Origin: Oscillospiraceae bacterium
Lineage (GTDB): Bacteria; Bacillota; Clostridia; Oscillospirales; Ruminococcaceae
Direction: 5' to 3'
Assembly: GCA_900752435.1 (NCBI GenBank)
Contig: CAADVD010000004.1
Span: forward strand, 1 to 15,137
DNA: 15,137 nucleotides
Part shown: positions 1 to 7,869 of the stretch, piece by piece
How positions within the stretch are numbered: the stretch's first letter is position 1
How the letters are laid out: each line of letters opens with the position of its first letter
Position numbers and translations under genes: made by a program
The notes under the pieces: model-generated
What the model was told of the DNA's origin: nothing
Seen by the model: only the letters and a program-made list of their open reading frames with translations
Databases searched by the model: none

Positions 1-14
1 AAACACCACAAAAA

Positions 15-37
15 CGGACGCGCAATGCGCGCCCCTA
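15..37 (+). repeat. Short GC-rich palindromic repeat, copy 1
   Basis: The core is CGCGC-AAT-GCGCG (19-31), which folds into a tight hairpin, followed by CCCCTACA. The full 23 bases are exactly the reverse complement of 473-495, and a shorter relative lies at 4816-4830. Short intergenic palindromes of this type are often found in many copies in clostridial genomes; the copy number in this genome cannot be seen from here. Confidence 0.7.
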
Positions 38-122
38 CAATATTATTGTTGTTTTAAACAAAATTATACAAGATATTCTATACATTCCTACAAAATTTCG
101 TTTTCTTTCAAAAATATTTTTT

Positions 123-151
123 AAAAGTTGCACGTTCGCGTGCAACTTTTT
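123..151 (+). terminator. Perfect 12-bp hairpin with UUCG loop
   Basis: AAAAGTTGCACG (123-134) and CGTGCAACTTTT (139-150) pair perfectly around a TTCG tetraloop, followed by a T run to 151. This is an intrinsic terminator for plus-strand transcription, so it most likely ends a gene lying left of the window. The minus strand also has some T at the stem edge but then turns A-rich, so activity there would be weaker. Confidence 0.75.
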
Positions 152-472
152 GCCATTTTTGAGGGTATAGTGAAGGGGTGGAATCCCCAGTGAAGTATGG
201 AGAAGGAAATACAGGCAAAAAATCGCCTTTTCCCTTCTTAATATTTCACTGTCGGTTTCCCGCCGTCCAACACGACTGTGTAAATCCAAGGCAACTCACA
301 GAGCGATTGCGCCATGAGGACAGCCCTAAAACAGGACGAGAGCGTCAACACCCTTCAAAGCTCTACAAATAAGCGAGGGAATCACGAACCACCCACGGGA
401 GTTTTCCCTGCCAATGCCAGGCATTCATGTCGTAAAATCCCTGCTTCATAACAAAAGACCGTGTACATGTCT

Positions 473-495
473 TAGGGGCGCGCATTGCGCGTCCG
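473..495 (-). repeat. Short GC-rich palindromic repeat, copy 2
   Basis: Over 23 bases this is identical to the copy at 15-37 in the opposite orientation, with the same CGCGC-ATT-GCGCG hairpin core. The two copies bound a 481-bp segment, which could reflect a miniature mobile element or just two independent insertions of a dispersed repeat. Confidence 0.7.
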
Positions 496-547
496 CTTGC
501 AAGGGCATTCATCAATGACCCATTTTTGTAGAAAAACAAATTTGTGC

Positions 548-577
548 AAAAAAAACAGCCAGCGATTTTCATCGCTG
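548..577 (-). terminator. Terminator of the acn-icd-rex operon
   Basis: Read on the minus strand, CAGCGAT and ATCGCTG (77-60 within 560-577) form a perfect 7-bp stem with a GAAA tetraloop, followed by GCTG and eight T residues. It lies 19 bases past the rex stop codon, where an intrinsic terminator for this operon is expected. Confidence 0.88.
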
Positions 578-595
578 ACCGCAGTACAAAACGCA

Positions 596-1264
596 TTATT
601 TGGAAGTCAACTCTTCATCTGCTTCCTTACGAATTTGTTCATTAACCCGATATCCAAGCGTCATCAAACTATCGCTCAAATGCACATTTTCTACAATCAC
701 ATCATCGTATTCCAGCGCTAAGTCATAGTGGCTGAAATTCCAAAAGCATTTGATGCCGTAACTCACCAACTGCCGGCCCAATCCCTCCGCCGCCGTTTTC
801 GGAATGCAGAGGATGGCCACACGCGGCGCATTCTCTTTGCAAAACGACTCCAACTCATTGGTGTTGCGAATCGTCAGACCGGCGCGTTCCGTGCCGACCA
901 AAGCCGGATTGCTGTCAAACAATCCAACCAACGAAAAGCCGCGCTGTTCAAAATGCATGTGGGAAGCGATGGCTTTGCCTAAGTTCCCAACGCCAATCAG
1001 AATGGTGGGCAGGTGGCTGTCAAGCCCCAGAATCCGTGCAATTTCGTCGTACAGGGAAAGCACATTGTAGCCGTAACCCTGCTGACCGAAGCCGCCGAAG
1101 CAGTTCAAATCCTGCCGAATCTGGGAAGCGGTCAACCCCATAAGCTCAGACAGCTCGCGGGAAGAAATCCGGTCGCGGCCTGATTTTTTGAGTTCACCCA
1201 AAAATCGATAGTATCGGGGAAGTCGGCGAATGACCGACAGCGACACCGATGATTTTACTGACAT
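596..1264 (-). CDS. rex: Redox-sensing transcriptional repressor Rex
   Basis: Rex represses fermentation and respiration genes when NAD+ is abundant and leaves DNA when NADH binds. The 222-residue product has the usual family length. Residues about 8-60 form the winged-helix domain, ending in the family signature QDLNCFGGFG with GYGYNV. A Rossmann domain follows with GVGNLG at 91-96 and D117 after the second strand, the expected NADH-ribose contact. The C-terminal FWNF (174-177) and VENVHLSDSL match the domain-swapped dimer region. The ATG is preceded by AAAGGTGG at nine bases. It is the last gene of the operon, 44 bases after icd, so it is probably co-transcribed with the enzymes. I found no convincing Rex operator (TTGTTAA-type palindrome) at the operon promoter, so self-regulation is not shown. 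Confidence 0.95.
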   Translation of the reverse strand: MSVKSSVSLSVIRRLPRYYRFLGELKKSGRDRISSRELSELMGLTASQIRQDLNCFGGFGQQGYGYNVLSLYDEIARILGLDSHLPTILIGVGNLGKAIASHMHFEQRGFSLVGLFDSNPALVGTERAGLTIRNTNELESFCKENAPRVAILCIPKTAAEGLGRQLVSYGIKCFWNFSHYDLALEYDDVIVENVHLSDSLMTLGYRVNEQIRKEADEELTSK

Positions 1265-1308
1265 GCTGTGTTGCCACCTTTCTGAATTCCGTCAAACAAA
1301 AGATGCGA

Positions 1309-2520
1309 TTAAAGCAGCGCTTTGAGGCGTTCGTTGATTTCGACGAGGAACGTTTCGGTGTCCACTTTCTTCTTGTTTTCCAGCGTGGAGAGCAGAGCCA
1401 AGTCACCGGTCATAACGCCCTCTTCGATGGTTTGGATGGTTGCTTTTTCGAGCATGTCCGCAAAGTGAATCAAATCCGGCAGTTCATCCAGCTCGCCGCG
1501 TTTTCTCAGCGCACCCGTCCATGCAAACAGCGTTGCAACGGAGTTTGTGGATGTGGTTTCGCCCTTGAGGTATTTGTAGTAGTGTCTCTGCACCGTACCG
1601 TGTGCCGCTTCGTACTCGTAAATACCATCCGGAGAAACAAGCACGGAGGTCATCATGGCAAGGCTGCCGTAAGCGGTCGCCACCATGTTGCTCATCACGT
1701 CGCCGTCGTAGTTTTTGCAGGCCCAGATATAGCCGCCTTCGGAGCGAATCACACGAGCCACAGCGTCATCAATGAGCGTGTAGAAGTATTCGATACCGGC
1801 GGCATCAAATTTTTCTTTGTATTCGGCTTCAAAGATTTCGTTGAAGATGTCTTTGAAGCGGTGGTCGTACTTCTTAGAAATGGTATCTTTGGTCGCAAAC
1901 CACAAATCCTGTTTGCTGTCCAGCGCAAAGTTGAAGCATGCTCTGGCAAAGGAACCAATGCTCTTGTCGATGTTGTGCAGACCTTGAATGATACCCGGAG
2001 TGGAGAAATCGTGAATCAGGCTGCGTGTTTCGTTGCCGTCTTGGTCGGTGACAACGAGTTCCGCTTTGCTGTTTGCGCCGACAACCATTTCTGTGTTTTT
2101 GTACACATCACCGTAAGCGTGACGTGCAATCGTAATCGGCTTTGTCCAAGTTGGAATGAACGGGGTGATGCCCTTCACGATAATCGGGGTGCGGAACACC
2201 GTACCGTCGAGAATCGCACGAATGGTGCCGTTCGGAGATTTCCACATTTCGGTCAAATTGTATTCGGTCATACGTTCCGCGTTCGGAGTGATGGTCGCGC
2301 ATTTGACCGCAACGCCGTATTTTTTGGTTGCTTCTGCGGAGTCAATGGTTACTTGGTCATGGGTTTTGTTGCGGTATTCCAAACCAAGGTCATAGTATTC
2401 GGTTTTCAAGTCGATGTAAGGAGTGAGCAGGATGTCTTTGATCATCTTCCAGATGATGCGGGTCATTTCGTCGCCGTCCATTTCAACCAGCGGAGTTTTC
2501 ATTTGAATTTTATCAGCCAT
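1309..2520 (-). CDS. icd: NADP-dependent isocitrate dehydrogenase, eukaryotic-type dimeric family
   Basis: This enzyme oxidatively decarboxylates isocitrate to 2-oxoglutarate with NADP+, supplying glutamate synthesis. The sequence resembles the eukaryotic/mitochondrial homodimeric subfamily rather than the E. coli Icd type. With the 403-residue start, the substrate motif KSPNGTIR lies at 94-101, TVFR ends at R110, and IARHAYGD contains R133, the equivalent of the mitochondrial-type active-site arginine. Metal ligands lie in YTLIDD (to D252) and NYDGD (270-274). R312 and H313 in GTVQRHY are the residues that favour NADP. I chose ATG at 2520; an in-frame GTG at 2526 is also possible, since AAAGGA sits about four bases before the GTG and ten before the ATG. 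It starts 45 bases after acn in the same operon. Confidence 0.95.
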   Translation of the reverse strand: MADKIQMKTPLVEMDGDEMTRIIWKMIKDILLTPYIDLKTEYYDLGLEYRNKTHDQVTIDSAEATKKYGVAVKCATITPNAERMTEYNLTEMWKSPNGTIRAILDGTVFRTPIIVKGITPFIPTWTKPITIARHAYGDVYKNTEMVVGANSKAELVVTDQDGNETRSLIHDFSTPGIIQGLHNIDKSIGSFARACFNFALDSKQDLWFATKDTISKKYDHRFKDIFNEIFEAEYKEKFDAAGIEYFYTLIDDAVARVIRSEGGYIWACKNYDGDVMSNMVATAYGSLAMMTSVLVSPDGIYEYEAAHGTVQRHYYKYLKGETTSTNSVATLFAWTGALRKRGELDELPDLIHFADMLEKATIQTIEEGVMTGDLALLSTLENKKKVDTETFLVEINERLKALL

Positions 2521-2565
2521 GTTCACACAGTCCTTTCAATTTACTATGATTGCGTATACGATTGC

Positions 2566-4503
2566 TTATTTGTTGTTTTCCTTGGTGTAATTGAGCAGAC
2601 CGCCCAGTAACAGGATGTCTTTCGCACGGCCGGAGAGGTCGGCGTTGACCGGGATCACGAGATTTTTGGTTACATTCTTCACCACAACCGGTTTGTCGTT
2701 GACGATGCAGTCTTTGACATCCGGCAGAACGAGCTCGTCGCCCTGGTCAATCAAGTCGTAATCCGCTTCGTGTTCAAAGGTCAGCGGCAAAATACCGGCG
2801 TTGATGAGGTTCTGATGGTGAATACGCGCAAAGCTCTTTACGAGAACGGCTTTGACGCCGAGGTAGAGCGGAACCAGCGCGGCATGTTCACGGGAGGAAC
2901 CTTGACCATAGTTGGAACCGCCGACGATGATGCTCTTACCGGCTTCCAGCGCACGTTTCGGGAATGTGGTATCGCATACGCCGAAGCAGAACTGGGAGAG
3001 GTAAGGAATATTGGAGCGGTACGGCAGGATTTTTGCACCAGCCGGCATGATGTGGTCGGTGGTGATGTTGTCGCCCACTTTGAGTACCGCAGGCGCTTCA
3101 ATGGTATCAGCCAGCGGAGCGGTAACCGGGAACGGCTTGATGTTCGGACCGCGCAGAATTTCCACGGACGGTGCTTCTTCCGGTGTTGCCGGCAGGGGAA
3201 TCATGTTATCGTTAATCAAGAACGCTTTCGGCATTTCGATGGTCGGCATTGCGCCAAGCGCTTCCGTCGGATCGGTGAACACACCGGTCAAAGCGGATGC
3301 AGCGGCCACTTCCGGGCTGACGAGGTAAACCTGACCGTCGGCGGTGCCGGAACGTCCTTCAAAGTTGCGGTTGAATGTACGCAGGGAAATACCAGCGCTG
3401 TTCGGAGATTGTCCCATACCGATGCAAGGGCCGCAGGCACATTCGAGAATACGCGCACCAGCGCCAATCAAATCGGCAAGCGCACCGTTTTGAGCGAGCA
3501 TGTTGAACACCTGCTTCGAGCCCGGTGCAATGGCTAAGCTGACATCCGGATGGCAGGTTTTGCCTTTCAGGATGTGCGCCACTTTCATCAAATCGTAGTA
3601 AGAGGAGTTCGTACAGGAACCGATGCAGACCTGGTCAATCTTTTTACCGGCTAATTCAGAAATCGGTTTGACGTTGTCTGGGCTGTGCGGACAAGCGGCC
3701 AACGGCTTGAGCGCGGACAGGTCGATGGTGATTTCCTGATCGTAAACCGCATCGTCGTCGGCTTTGATTTCCGTCCACACGTCTTCGCGTCCCTGTGCCT
3801 TCAGGAATGCCAGTGTGACTTCATCGGACGGGAAAATGGAGGTAGTAGCGCCCAATTCTGCACCCATGTTGGTGATGGTGGCGCGTTCCGGAACGGACAG
3901 GGTTTTCACGCCTTCACCGGAATATTCAATGACCTTGCCGACGCCGCCTTTGACGGTGAGGACACGGAGTACTTCCAAAATAACGTCCTTCGCGGATACC
4001 CAGTCGGAAAGCTTGCCGGTCAGATTGACTTTGACCACTTGCGGACAGGTGATGTAGTAAGCGCCGCCGCCCATGGCAACCGCAACGTCCAAACCGCCCG
4101 CGCCGCAGGCAAACATGCCGATGCCGCCGCCGGTTGGAGTATGGCTGTCCGAACCAATTAACGTTTTGCCCGGGATGCCGAAGCGTTCCAGATGAACCTG
4201 ATGGCAGATGCCGTTGCCCGGACGGGAGAAGTAAATGCCATGTTTTTTGGCGATAGAGCCAATGAAGCGGTGGTCGTCCGCGTTTTCAAAACCGGACTGG
4301 AGGGTGTTGTGGTCGATGTAGGCAACGGAACGCTCCGTGCGCACGCGATCCACCCCCATGGCTTCAAATTCCAGATAAGCCATTGTACCGGTTGCATCCT
4401 GCGTCAAGGTTTGATCGATGCGAATGCCGATTTCGGTACCTTTCACCATTTCCCCGTCAACGATGTGGCTTTTTAGGATTTTTTCAGTAATTGTGTAACC
4501 CAT
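2566..4503 (-). CDS. acn: Aconitate hydratase, short (about 645-aa) type
   Basis: Aconitase interconverts citrate and isocitrate and feeds the dehydrogenase encoded just downstream. The 645-residue product resembles the shorter mitochondrial-like/putative bacterial group, not the roughly 900-residue AcnA or the AcnB type. The [4Fe-4S] ligands are visible as C297 in GSCTNS and C357 and C360 in CACGPC. SDSHTPTGGG (118-127) is a substrate-binding motif. The swivelling fourth domain follows residue 470, with KVGDNITTDH (475-484) and GGSNYGQGSSREHAAL (528-543). The start ATG is preceded by AAAGGGG at a good distance. It is the first gene of acn-icd-rex, and no citrate synthase gene is in the window. 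A relative such as homoaconitase is unlikely given icd next door. Confidence 0.95.
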   Translation of the reverse strand: MGYTITEKILKSHIVDGEMVKGTEIGIRIDQTLTQDATGTMAYLEFEAMGVDRVRTERSVAYIDHNTLQSGFENADDHRFIGSIAKKHGIYFSRPGNGICHQVHLERFGIPGKTLIGSDSHTPTGGGIGMFACGAGGLDVAVAMGGGAYYITCPQVVKVNLTGKLSDWVSAKDVILEVLRVLTVKGGVGKVIEYSGEGVKTLSVPERATITNMGAELGATTSIFPSDEVTLAFLKAQGREDVWTEIKADDDAVYDQEITIDLSALKPLAACPHSPDNVKPISELAGKKIDQVCIGSCTNSSYYDLMKVAHILKGKTCHPDVSLAIAPGSKQVFNMLAQNGALADLIGAGARILECACGPCIGMGQSPNSAGISLRTFNRNFEGRSGTADGQVYLVSPEVAAASALTGVFTDPTEALGAMPTIEMPKAFLINDNMIPLPATPEEAPSVEILRGPNIKPFPVTAPLADTIEAPAVLKVGDNITTDHIMPAGAKILPYRSNIPYLSQFCFGVCDTTFPKRALEAGKSIIVGGSNYGQGSSREHAALVPLYLGVKAVLVKSFARIHHQNLINAGILPLTFEHEADYDLIDQGDELVLPDVKDCIVNDKPVVVKNVTKNLVIPVNADLSGRAKDILLLGGLLNYTKENNK

Positions 4504-4644
4504 AAAAAATACCCCTTTCTTCCTTCTACGGAATGATGGCGGATTGTCCGAGAAAATGCAGGAATGCAGTTGGATTTATGCACAGCACTCCGTTGCCAAT
4601 ACGGTTGTCCGCCAAATTTCTGAATAACATGATGCTTATCTTAT
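4504..4644 (-). promoter_or_regulatory. Long, possibly folded 5' leader of acn
   Basis: The transcript expected from the promoter at 4645-4673 has about 135 untranslated bases. Within them TGGCGGA (minus strand, near 4614-4608) pairs with TCCGCCA (4543-4537), closing a 64-base interior that contains a smaller CCGT/ACGG hairpin. Around the presumed start point is ATAA (4624-4627), eight bases, TTAT (4636-4639). That is one base wider than the ATAA-N7-TTAT dyad known for the Bacillus citrate regulator CcpC. No known riboswitch class was recognised, so a regulatory function is only an inference. Confidence 0.3.
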
Positions 4645-4673
4645 ATTGTATAATATTTGTTTAGGAGTGTCAA
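4645..4673 (-). promoter_or_regulatory. Promoter of the acn-icd-rex operon
   Basis: On the minus strand TTGACA (4673-4668) and TACAAT (4650-4645) are separated by exactly 17 bases, a near-consensus sigma-A promoter. Transcription would begin near 4638. Confidence 0.85.
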
Positions 4674-4679
4674 TGTTTG

Positions 4680-5007
4680 GCTGCCTGATTTAGCACTTTA
4701 ATTGAATGAAATTTTGTAAATTTTATGAAAACGGGAAAAATTGCAGGTTTTATACCGGTAAGGATTGGGGGATGATTTTAGAGTTTGGTGCTTGGATAAA
4801 GATGCTGGTAAGGCTGCGCATTGCGCGTCCAATTTTGTGGTGTTTCTCCTGATAGGGGTGTGTGGAAAACGGGGCGATGTGGGCATCGACATGGCACATC
4901 CGGCGAGATTTCGGAGCCATCAATGGGTGTGCGTGAAAAAACGGGGCGATGTGGAAATCGCACATTGGAATTTTCTTGAATTTTTTATTGAAACGAAAAC
5001 CGGCCGG
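4680..5007. repeat. Cluster of short palindromic repeats between sbcC and acn
   Basis: No gene is seen here. The segment contains a partial copy of the GCGCATTGCGCG repeat (4816-4830) and two direct repeats about 69 bases apart (4856-4892 and 4925-4965) that share GGGTGTG, an A run and CGGGGCGATGTGG. Between them is a third small GC-rich unit, GGCGAGATTTCGG (4902-4914). Each unit can form a small hairpin. On the minus strand the two direct repeats read as hairpin followed by a T run, so they may also end sbcDC transcription. Confidence 0.6.
4936..4961 (-). terminator. Probable sbcDC terminator (repeat unit B)
   Basis: On the minus strand GCGAT (4961-4957) and ATCGC (4950-4946) form a small stem, followed by CCCG and six T residues. 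A second, weaker unit follows at 4866-4888 (CGATG/CATCG, then CCCCG and four T). The stems are short and the T run is offset, so termination is plausible but not certain. Confidence 0.5.
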
Positions 5008-7869
5008 TCACTTAAAGCTTGCTTTGCTTCCGTCTTTGGTGGGTTCAACGAGCAATTTGACGGGGATTTTTTCTTGCAGTTCACGGACATGGGAGATGAT
5101 GCCAATGATGCGGCCGTGATTTTTGAGGGCGTAGAGGCAGTCAATGGCGCTGTCGAGCGCTTGTGCGTCGAGCGTGCCGAAGCCCTCGTCGATGAAGACG
5201 GTGTCAATTTCTACGCCGCCGGAGCTTTGGGTGATGACGTCGGCCAGTCCGAGCGCCAGACAGAGGGCGGTTTTGAAGCTTTCACCGCCGGACAGCGTGT
5301 TGACATGGCGGTATTGGCCGCTGTAGGAATCGAAAATTTCCAAATCCAGCCCGGAGGAGGCGTTGCCGCGTTCGCGGTCTTCGCGGCGCTTGAGAAAATA
5401 GCGGGAATCCGTCATGTCGCGCAGGCGCAGATTGGCGCTGTCGATGACGCGGTCAAAATAGGCGGCCAGTACATAGCGCTCAAAGGACACGCGGCGTTCG
5501 TTTTTGCCGGAGGCGGCTTGGTAAAGAGCGGCGATTTCGCTGTATTGCGCGGAAAGCGCGGTGTGGCGGTCGGCGCTCTTTTGCAGGGATTGCAGAAGAC
5601 GTTGGTTGCGGTCAAGGGCTGTAAGAAGGGTTTTGTAGCGTTTGGTTTCTTCGGCAAGACGGGCAGTGAGGGTTTGTGCCTGCTTTTGCAGGGAGGTGAG
5701 GTCGCAAGGTTGTTTGTCCTCGTAATCGGCCGCATTGGTTTCCAGCAGTTTTGTGAGGGCGGCAAGTTCTGTGTCGTATTGTGCGGATTGTTCTTGCAGG
5801 GTTGGCAATTGCGGGAGCTGGGCGGACAGGGCTTGCAATTCCGGTTCGGTGAGCTGGTATTGGCTGAGCAGAGCGCGGTATTGGGCTTGCGCTTGCTCGG
5901 CTTCTTTTTGGTATTGCGCGGTGAGAGCTTGTGTTTGGCGCAAGGCTTCGGCAGTGCGGTCGTGCTGGGTGCGGAGGGTGCGGACGCTTTCTTCTAATTG
6001 TTCAAAGCGTTTGGTTTGTTCCGCAATGTGACGGCGCAGGGCGGCGATGCGTTCTCGAACGGCCGGTTCGGTGAGCTGGCTGTCGGCAATGGTTTGGTTC
6101 AGTTCTTCAATGGTTTGAAGGAGGAGGGTGTGTTCTGCTTCCAGCGTATGGATGTGTTCGGCAATGGAAGCGGCGGTATAGGGAGCAGTGGAGAGATTGG
6201 GAAGCTGGGTGTGCAGGTCGGCGATTTGCTGTTGCAGAGCGGTTTGCTGGATGGTGAGCGTTTCGGCGGTAAAGCGGTTGTCCGGTAGTTCCAGTTGAGT
6301 TTGGAGCATCTGGCAAGCCGATTGGGCTTGCTCCAACTGCTGACGCGCGGTTTCATAGTCGGCTGACAGGCGGTCGAGGGTTTCTTTGGATACGGTTTCG
6401 CCCTCCGGTGCGTGTGCCGGTGCGGGGTGGTGGAGCGAGCCGCAGACGGGACAGGGGGTGTTTGGCTTCAGCTCTTGGGCGAGAATGGCGGCTTGGTTGC
6501 TGAGAAAGCTTTGGTAGGCCGTCTGCCAGAGGGTGAAGCAGGTTTGGGCTTGTGTTTGTGCCGTTTGGCGGGCGGAGAGGGCGGATTGGGCACGCCCAAG
6601 TAAGGAGAGGGTTTGCTGGTGGACAGTGAGCTGTTCTTGGAGGGAAAGAGCGGTTTCAATTTGCTTGGCTTTGGCAAGGGAAGCGGCTTTTTGTTCCGCT
6701 TCGGCAAGGTGTTTGGTGCGGCGCGCGAACAGGGTGAGCTGCTGCTCAAGCTGGGCAATTTCGGCGGCGGTTTGTGGTAGGGCTTCATAGGCGGTGCGCT
6801 GTTCGGTGTAGGCTTGCTGCTGTTCTTGAAGCTGTTGGGTCAGGCGTGTGAGTTCGGCTTGAAGCTGGGTGCTTTGGGCTTCGTTGGTCTGTTGTTTTTG
6901 CTCAGCGGTACGAACGTTTTGGGCACTGAGCTGGACTTCTTTGATGGTGAGAAGCTTCTGGATTTGGGCTTTTTGGCGTGTGTGTTCGTCCTGTTGGGCA
7001 AGGAGAGTTTGGCGGCGCTGTTTGGCTGTTTCGTACTGGGCAAGCTTTTGGTTGAACGCGCGCGCGGCATTGACATCGATGGTGTGCAGGGTGCGTGCAG
7101 TGGCATTTTTTTTCTGTTCCAATGCGGATACGGCGGCTTGACGGGCAGTGACCCATTCGGTTAGTTTTGCTTGGATGGAGAGATAGCCGGAAGAGGCTAA
7201 GGCTTGGGCAAGGGATTCGTCGTCAAGCGGTTCGATTTGGGTGAGCAGGGATTCGCGTTCGGCGGTGAGCTTGTCCAGCTTTGTTTGGGCGGCGCTGCAT
7301 CGTTCGCGAAGCAGGTCGGTGAACGCGTCATAGATGGAGGTATCGAAAATTTTGCGCAGGATTTCCTGTTTGTCGGCGCTGGAATCGCTTAGAAAACGGC
7401 GGAATTCGCCTTGCGGCAGCATGACGATTTTTTTGAATTGTTCCGCGTTTAGGCCGAGAATGCGCTCGATTTCTGCTTTCACTTCGTTGATGCGTGTAAG
7501 CAAAGTGCCGTCGGGGAGAGTGAGGACGGCGGTGGAGGAAGCGGTGCGCACCACGCCGCCGCGGCCTTGTTTGGGCTGTTGGGGGGTGCGGCGGATGGTG
7601 TAGCGGTTTCCTTGCGCTTGGAACGTGAACGACACAAAGGATTCGGTGGTGAGGTCGGCAAACTGGCTTTTGAGGGTGGCGCTGTCGCGCTGGGGTGCGC
7701 TCGGTTCGCCGAACAGGGCAAACGAAATCGCGTCGAACAGGGCGGTTTTGCCCGCGCCGGTGCGGCCGGTGATGAGGAAGATTTTTTCTTCCTGCACGGC
7801 GGAAAAATCAAGAAGCAGATGGTCTTTGAACGGCAGAAACGCTTGCAGTTCCAATTGAATGGGGATCAT
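5008..7869 (-). CDS. sbcC: Nuclease SbcCD subunit C (Rad50-like ATPase)
   Basis: SbcC is the SMC-like ATPase that partners SbcD to cut DNA hairpins, protein-blocked ends and palindromes formed during replication. The 953-residue product has Walker A GRTGAGKT at 35-42 and the Q-loop-like LPQGEF at 151-156. Two very long Gln/Ala/Leu-rich coiled-coil arms flank the zinc hook CPVC (C473 and C476). The ABC signature LSGGES is at 859-864, Walker B VFIDEGFGTLD at 891-901 and the switch histidine in ISHVREL. Its start overlaps the sbcD stop in ATGA, and GGAGG sits upstream inside sbcD, so the two proteins are probably coupled translationally. Length and motifs are complete, with no sign of disruption. 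Confidence 0.96.
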   Translation of the reverse strand: MIPIQLELQAFLPFKDHLLLDFSAVQEEKIFLITGRTGAGKTALFDAISFALFGEPSAPQRDSATLKSQFADLTTESFVSFTFQAQGNRYTIRRTPQQPKQGRGGVVRTASSTAVLTLPDGTLLTRINEVKAEIERILGLNAEQFKKIVMLPQGEFRRFLSDSSADKQEILRKIFDTSIYDAFTDLLRERCSAAQTKLDKLTAERESLLTQIEPLDDESLAQALASSGYLSIQAKLTEWVTARQAAVSALEQKKNATARTLHTIDVNAARAFNQKLAQYETAKQRRQTLLAQQDEHTRQKAQIQKLLTIKEVQLSAQNVRTAEQKQQTNEAQSTQLQAELTRLTQQLQEQQQAYTEQRTAYEALPQTAAEIAQLEQQLTLFARRTKHLAEAEQKAASLAKAKQIETALSLQEQLTVHQQTLSLLGRAQSALSARQTAQTQAQTCFTLWQTAYQSFLSNQAAILAQELKPNTPCPVCGSLHHPAPAHAPEGETVSKETLDRLSADYETARQQLEQAQSACQMLQTQLELPDNRFTAETLTIQQTALQQQIADLHTQLPNLSTAPYTAASIAEHIHTLEAEHTLLLQTIEELNQTIADSQLTEPAVRERIAALRRHIAEQTKRFEQLEESVRTLRTQHDRTAEALRQTQALTAQYQKEAEQAQAQYRALLSQYQLTEPELQALSAQLPQLPTLQEQSAQYDTELAALTKLLETNAADYEDKQPCDLTSLQKQAQTLTARLAEETKRYKTLLTALDRNQRLLQSLQKSADRHTALSAQYSEIAALYQAASGKNERRVSFERYVLAAYFDRVIDSANLRLRDMTDSRYFLKRREDRERGNASSGLDLEIFDSYSGQYRHVNTLSGGESFKTALCLALGLADVITQSSGGVEIDTVFIDEGFGTLDAQALDSAIDCLYALKNHGRIIGIISHVRELQEKIPVKLLVEPTKDGSKASFK

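Larger units (their letters stand above)
1..547. other. Gene-free region with hairpins; possible structured RNA
   Basis: I find no convincing protein gene here: the short open frames lack ribosome binding sites and have low-complexity or random-looking translations. The stretch carries a perfect UUCG-loop hairpin at 123-150, two identical 23-bp palindromic repeats facing each other (15-37 and 473-495) and several further pairings. CAGTGAA (190-196) pairs with TTCACTG (245-251) around AGAAGG/CCTTCT and GGC/GCC. TGAAGGGGTG near 171-180 can pair with CACCCTTCA near 350-358, with one bulged base. AGAGC (about 338) can pair with GCTCT (about 359), and AGGGAA (about 376) with TTCCCT (about 403). 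I looked for hallmarks of RNase P RNA, tmRNA, SRP RNA, T-box, TPP, SAM and cobalamin elements and recognised none. It may be an unrecognised RNA, a miniature element or decayed sequence. Confidence 0.4.

Noticed and set aside
166..200. T-box or tRNA-like element suggested by GGGGTGGAATCCCC
   Set aside because: The T-box GGGTGGAACCGCG motif, a tRNA cloverleaf and TTCGAAT-type T loop are all absent.
1..372. Small open frames at the left end (35-289 minus, 178-372 plus)
   Set aside because: They cross hairpins and repeats, lack ribosome binding sites and show no protein-like pattern.
1249..2610. Plus-strand 453-codon open frame opposite icd
   Set aside because: It is the antisense of a clearly conserved isocitrate dehydrogenase; its translation is rich in Val, His and Phe without domain features and it has no ribosome binding site.
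4504..4673. Rex operator at the acn promoter
   Set aside because: No TTGTTAA-type inverted repeat is present; only a short ATAA/TTAT dyad is seen.
4856..4965. CRISPR-like spacing of the GGCGATGTGG units
   Set aside because: There are only two imperfect units at 69-bp spacing and no cas genes nearby, so this is a palindromic repeat cluster.
4765..5997. Plus-strand 410-codon open frame opposite the end of sbcC
   Set aside because: It runs antisense to the SbcC ATPase domain and coiled coil, which are unmistakable, and through intergenic repeats.
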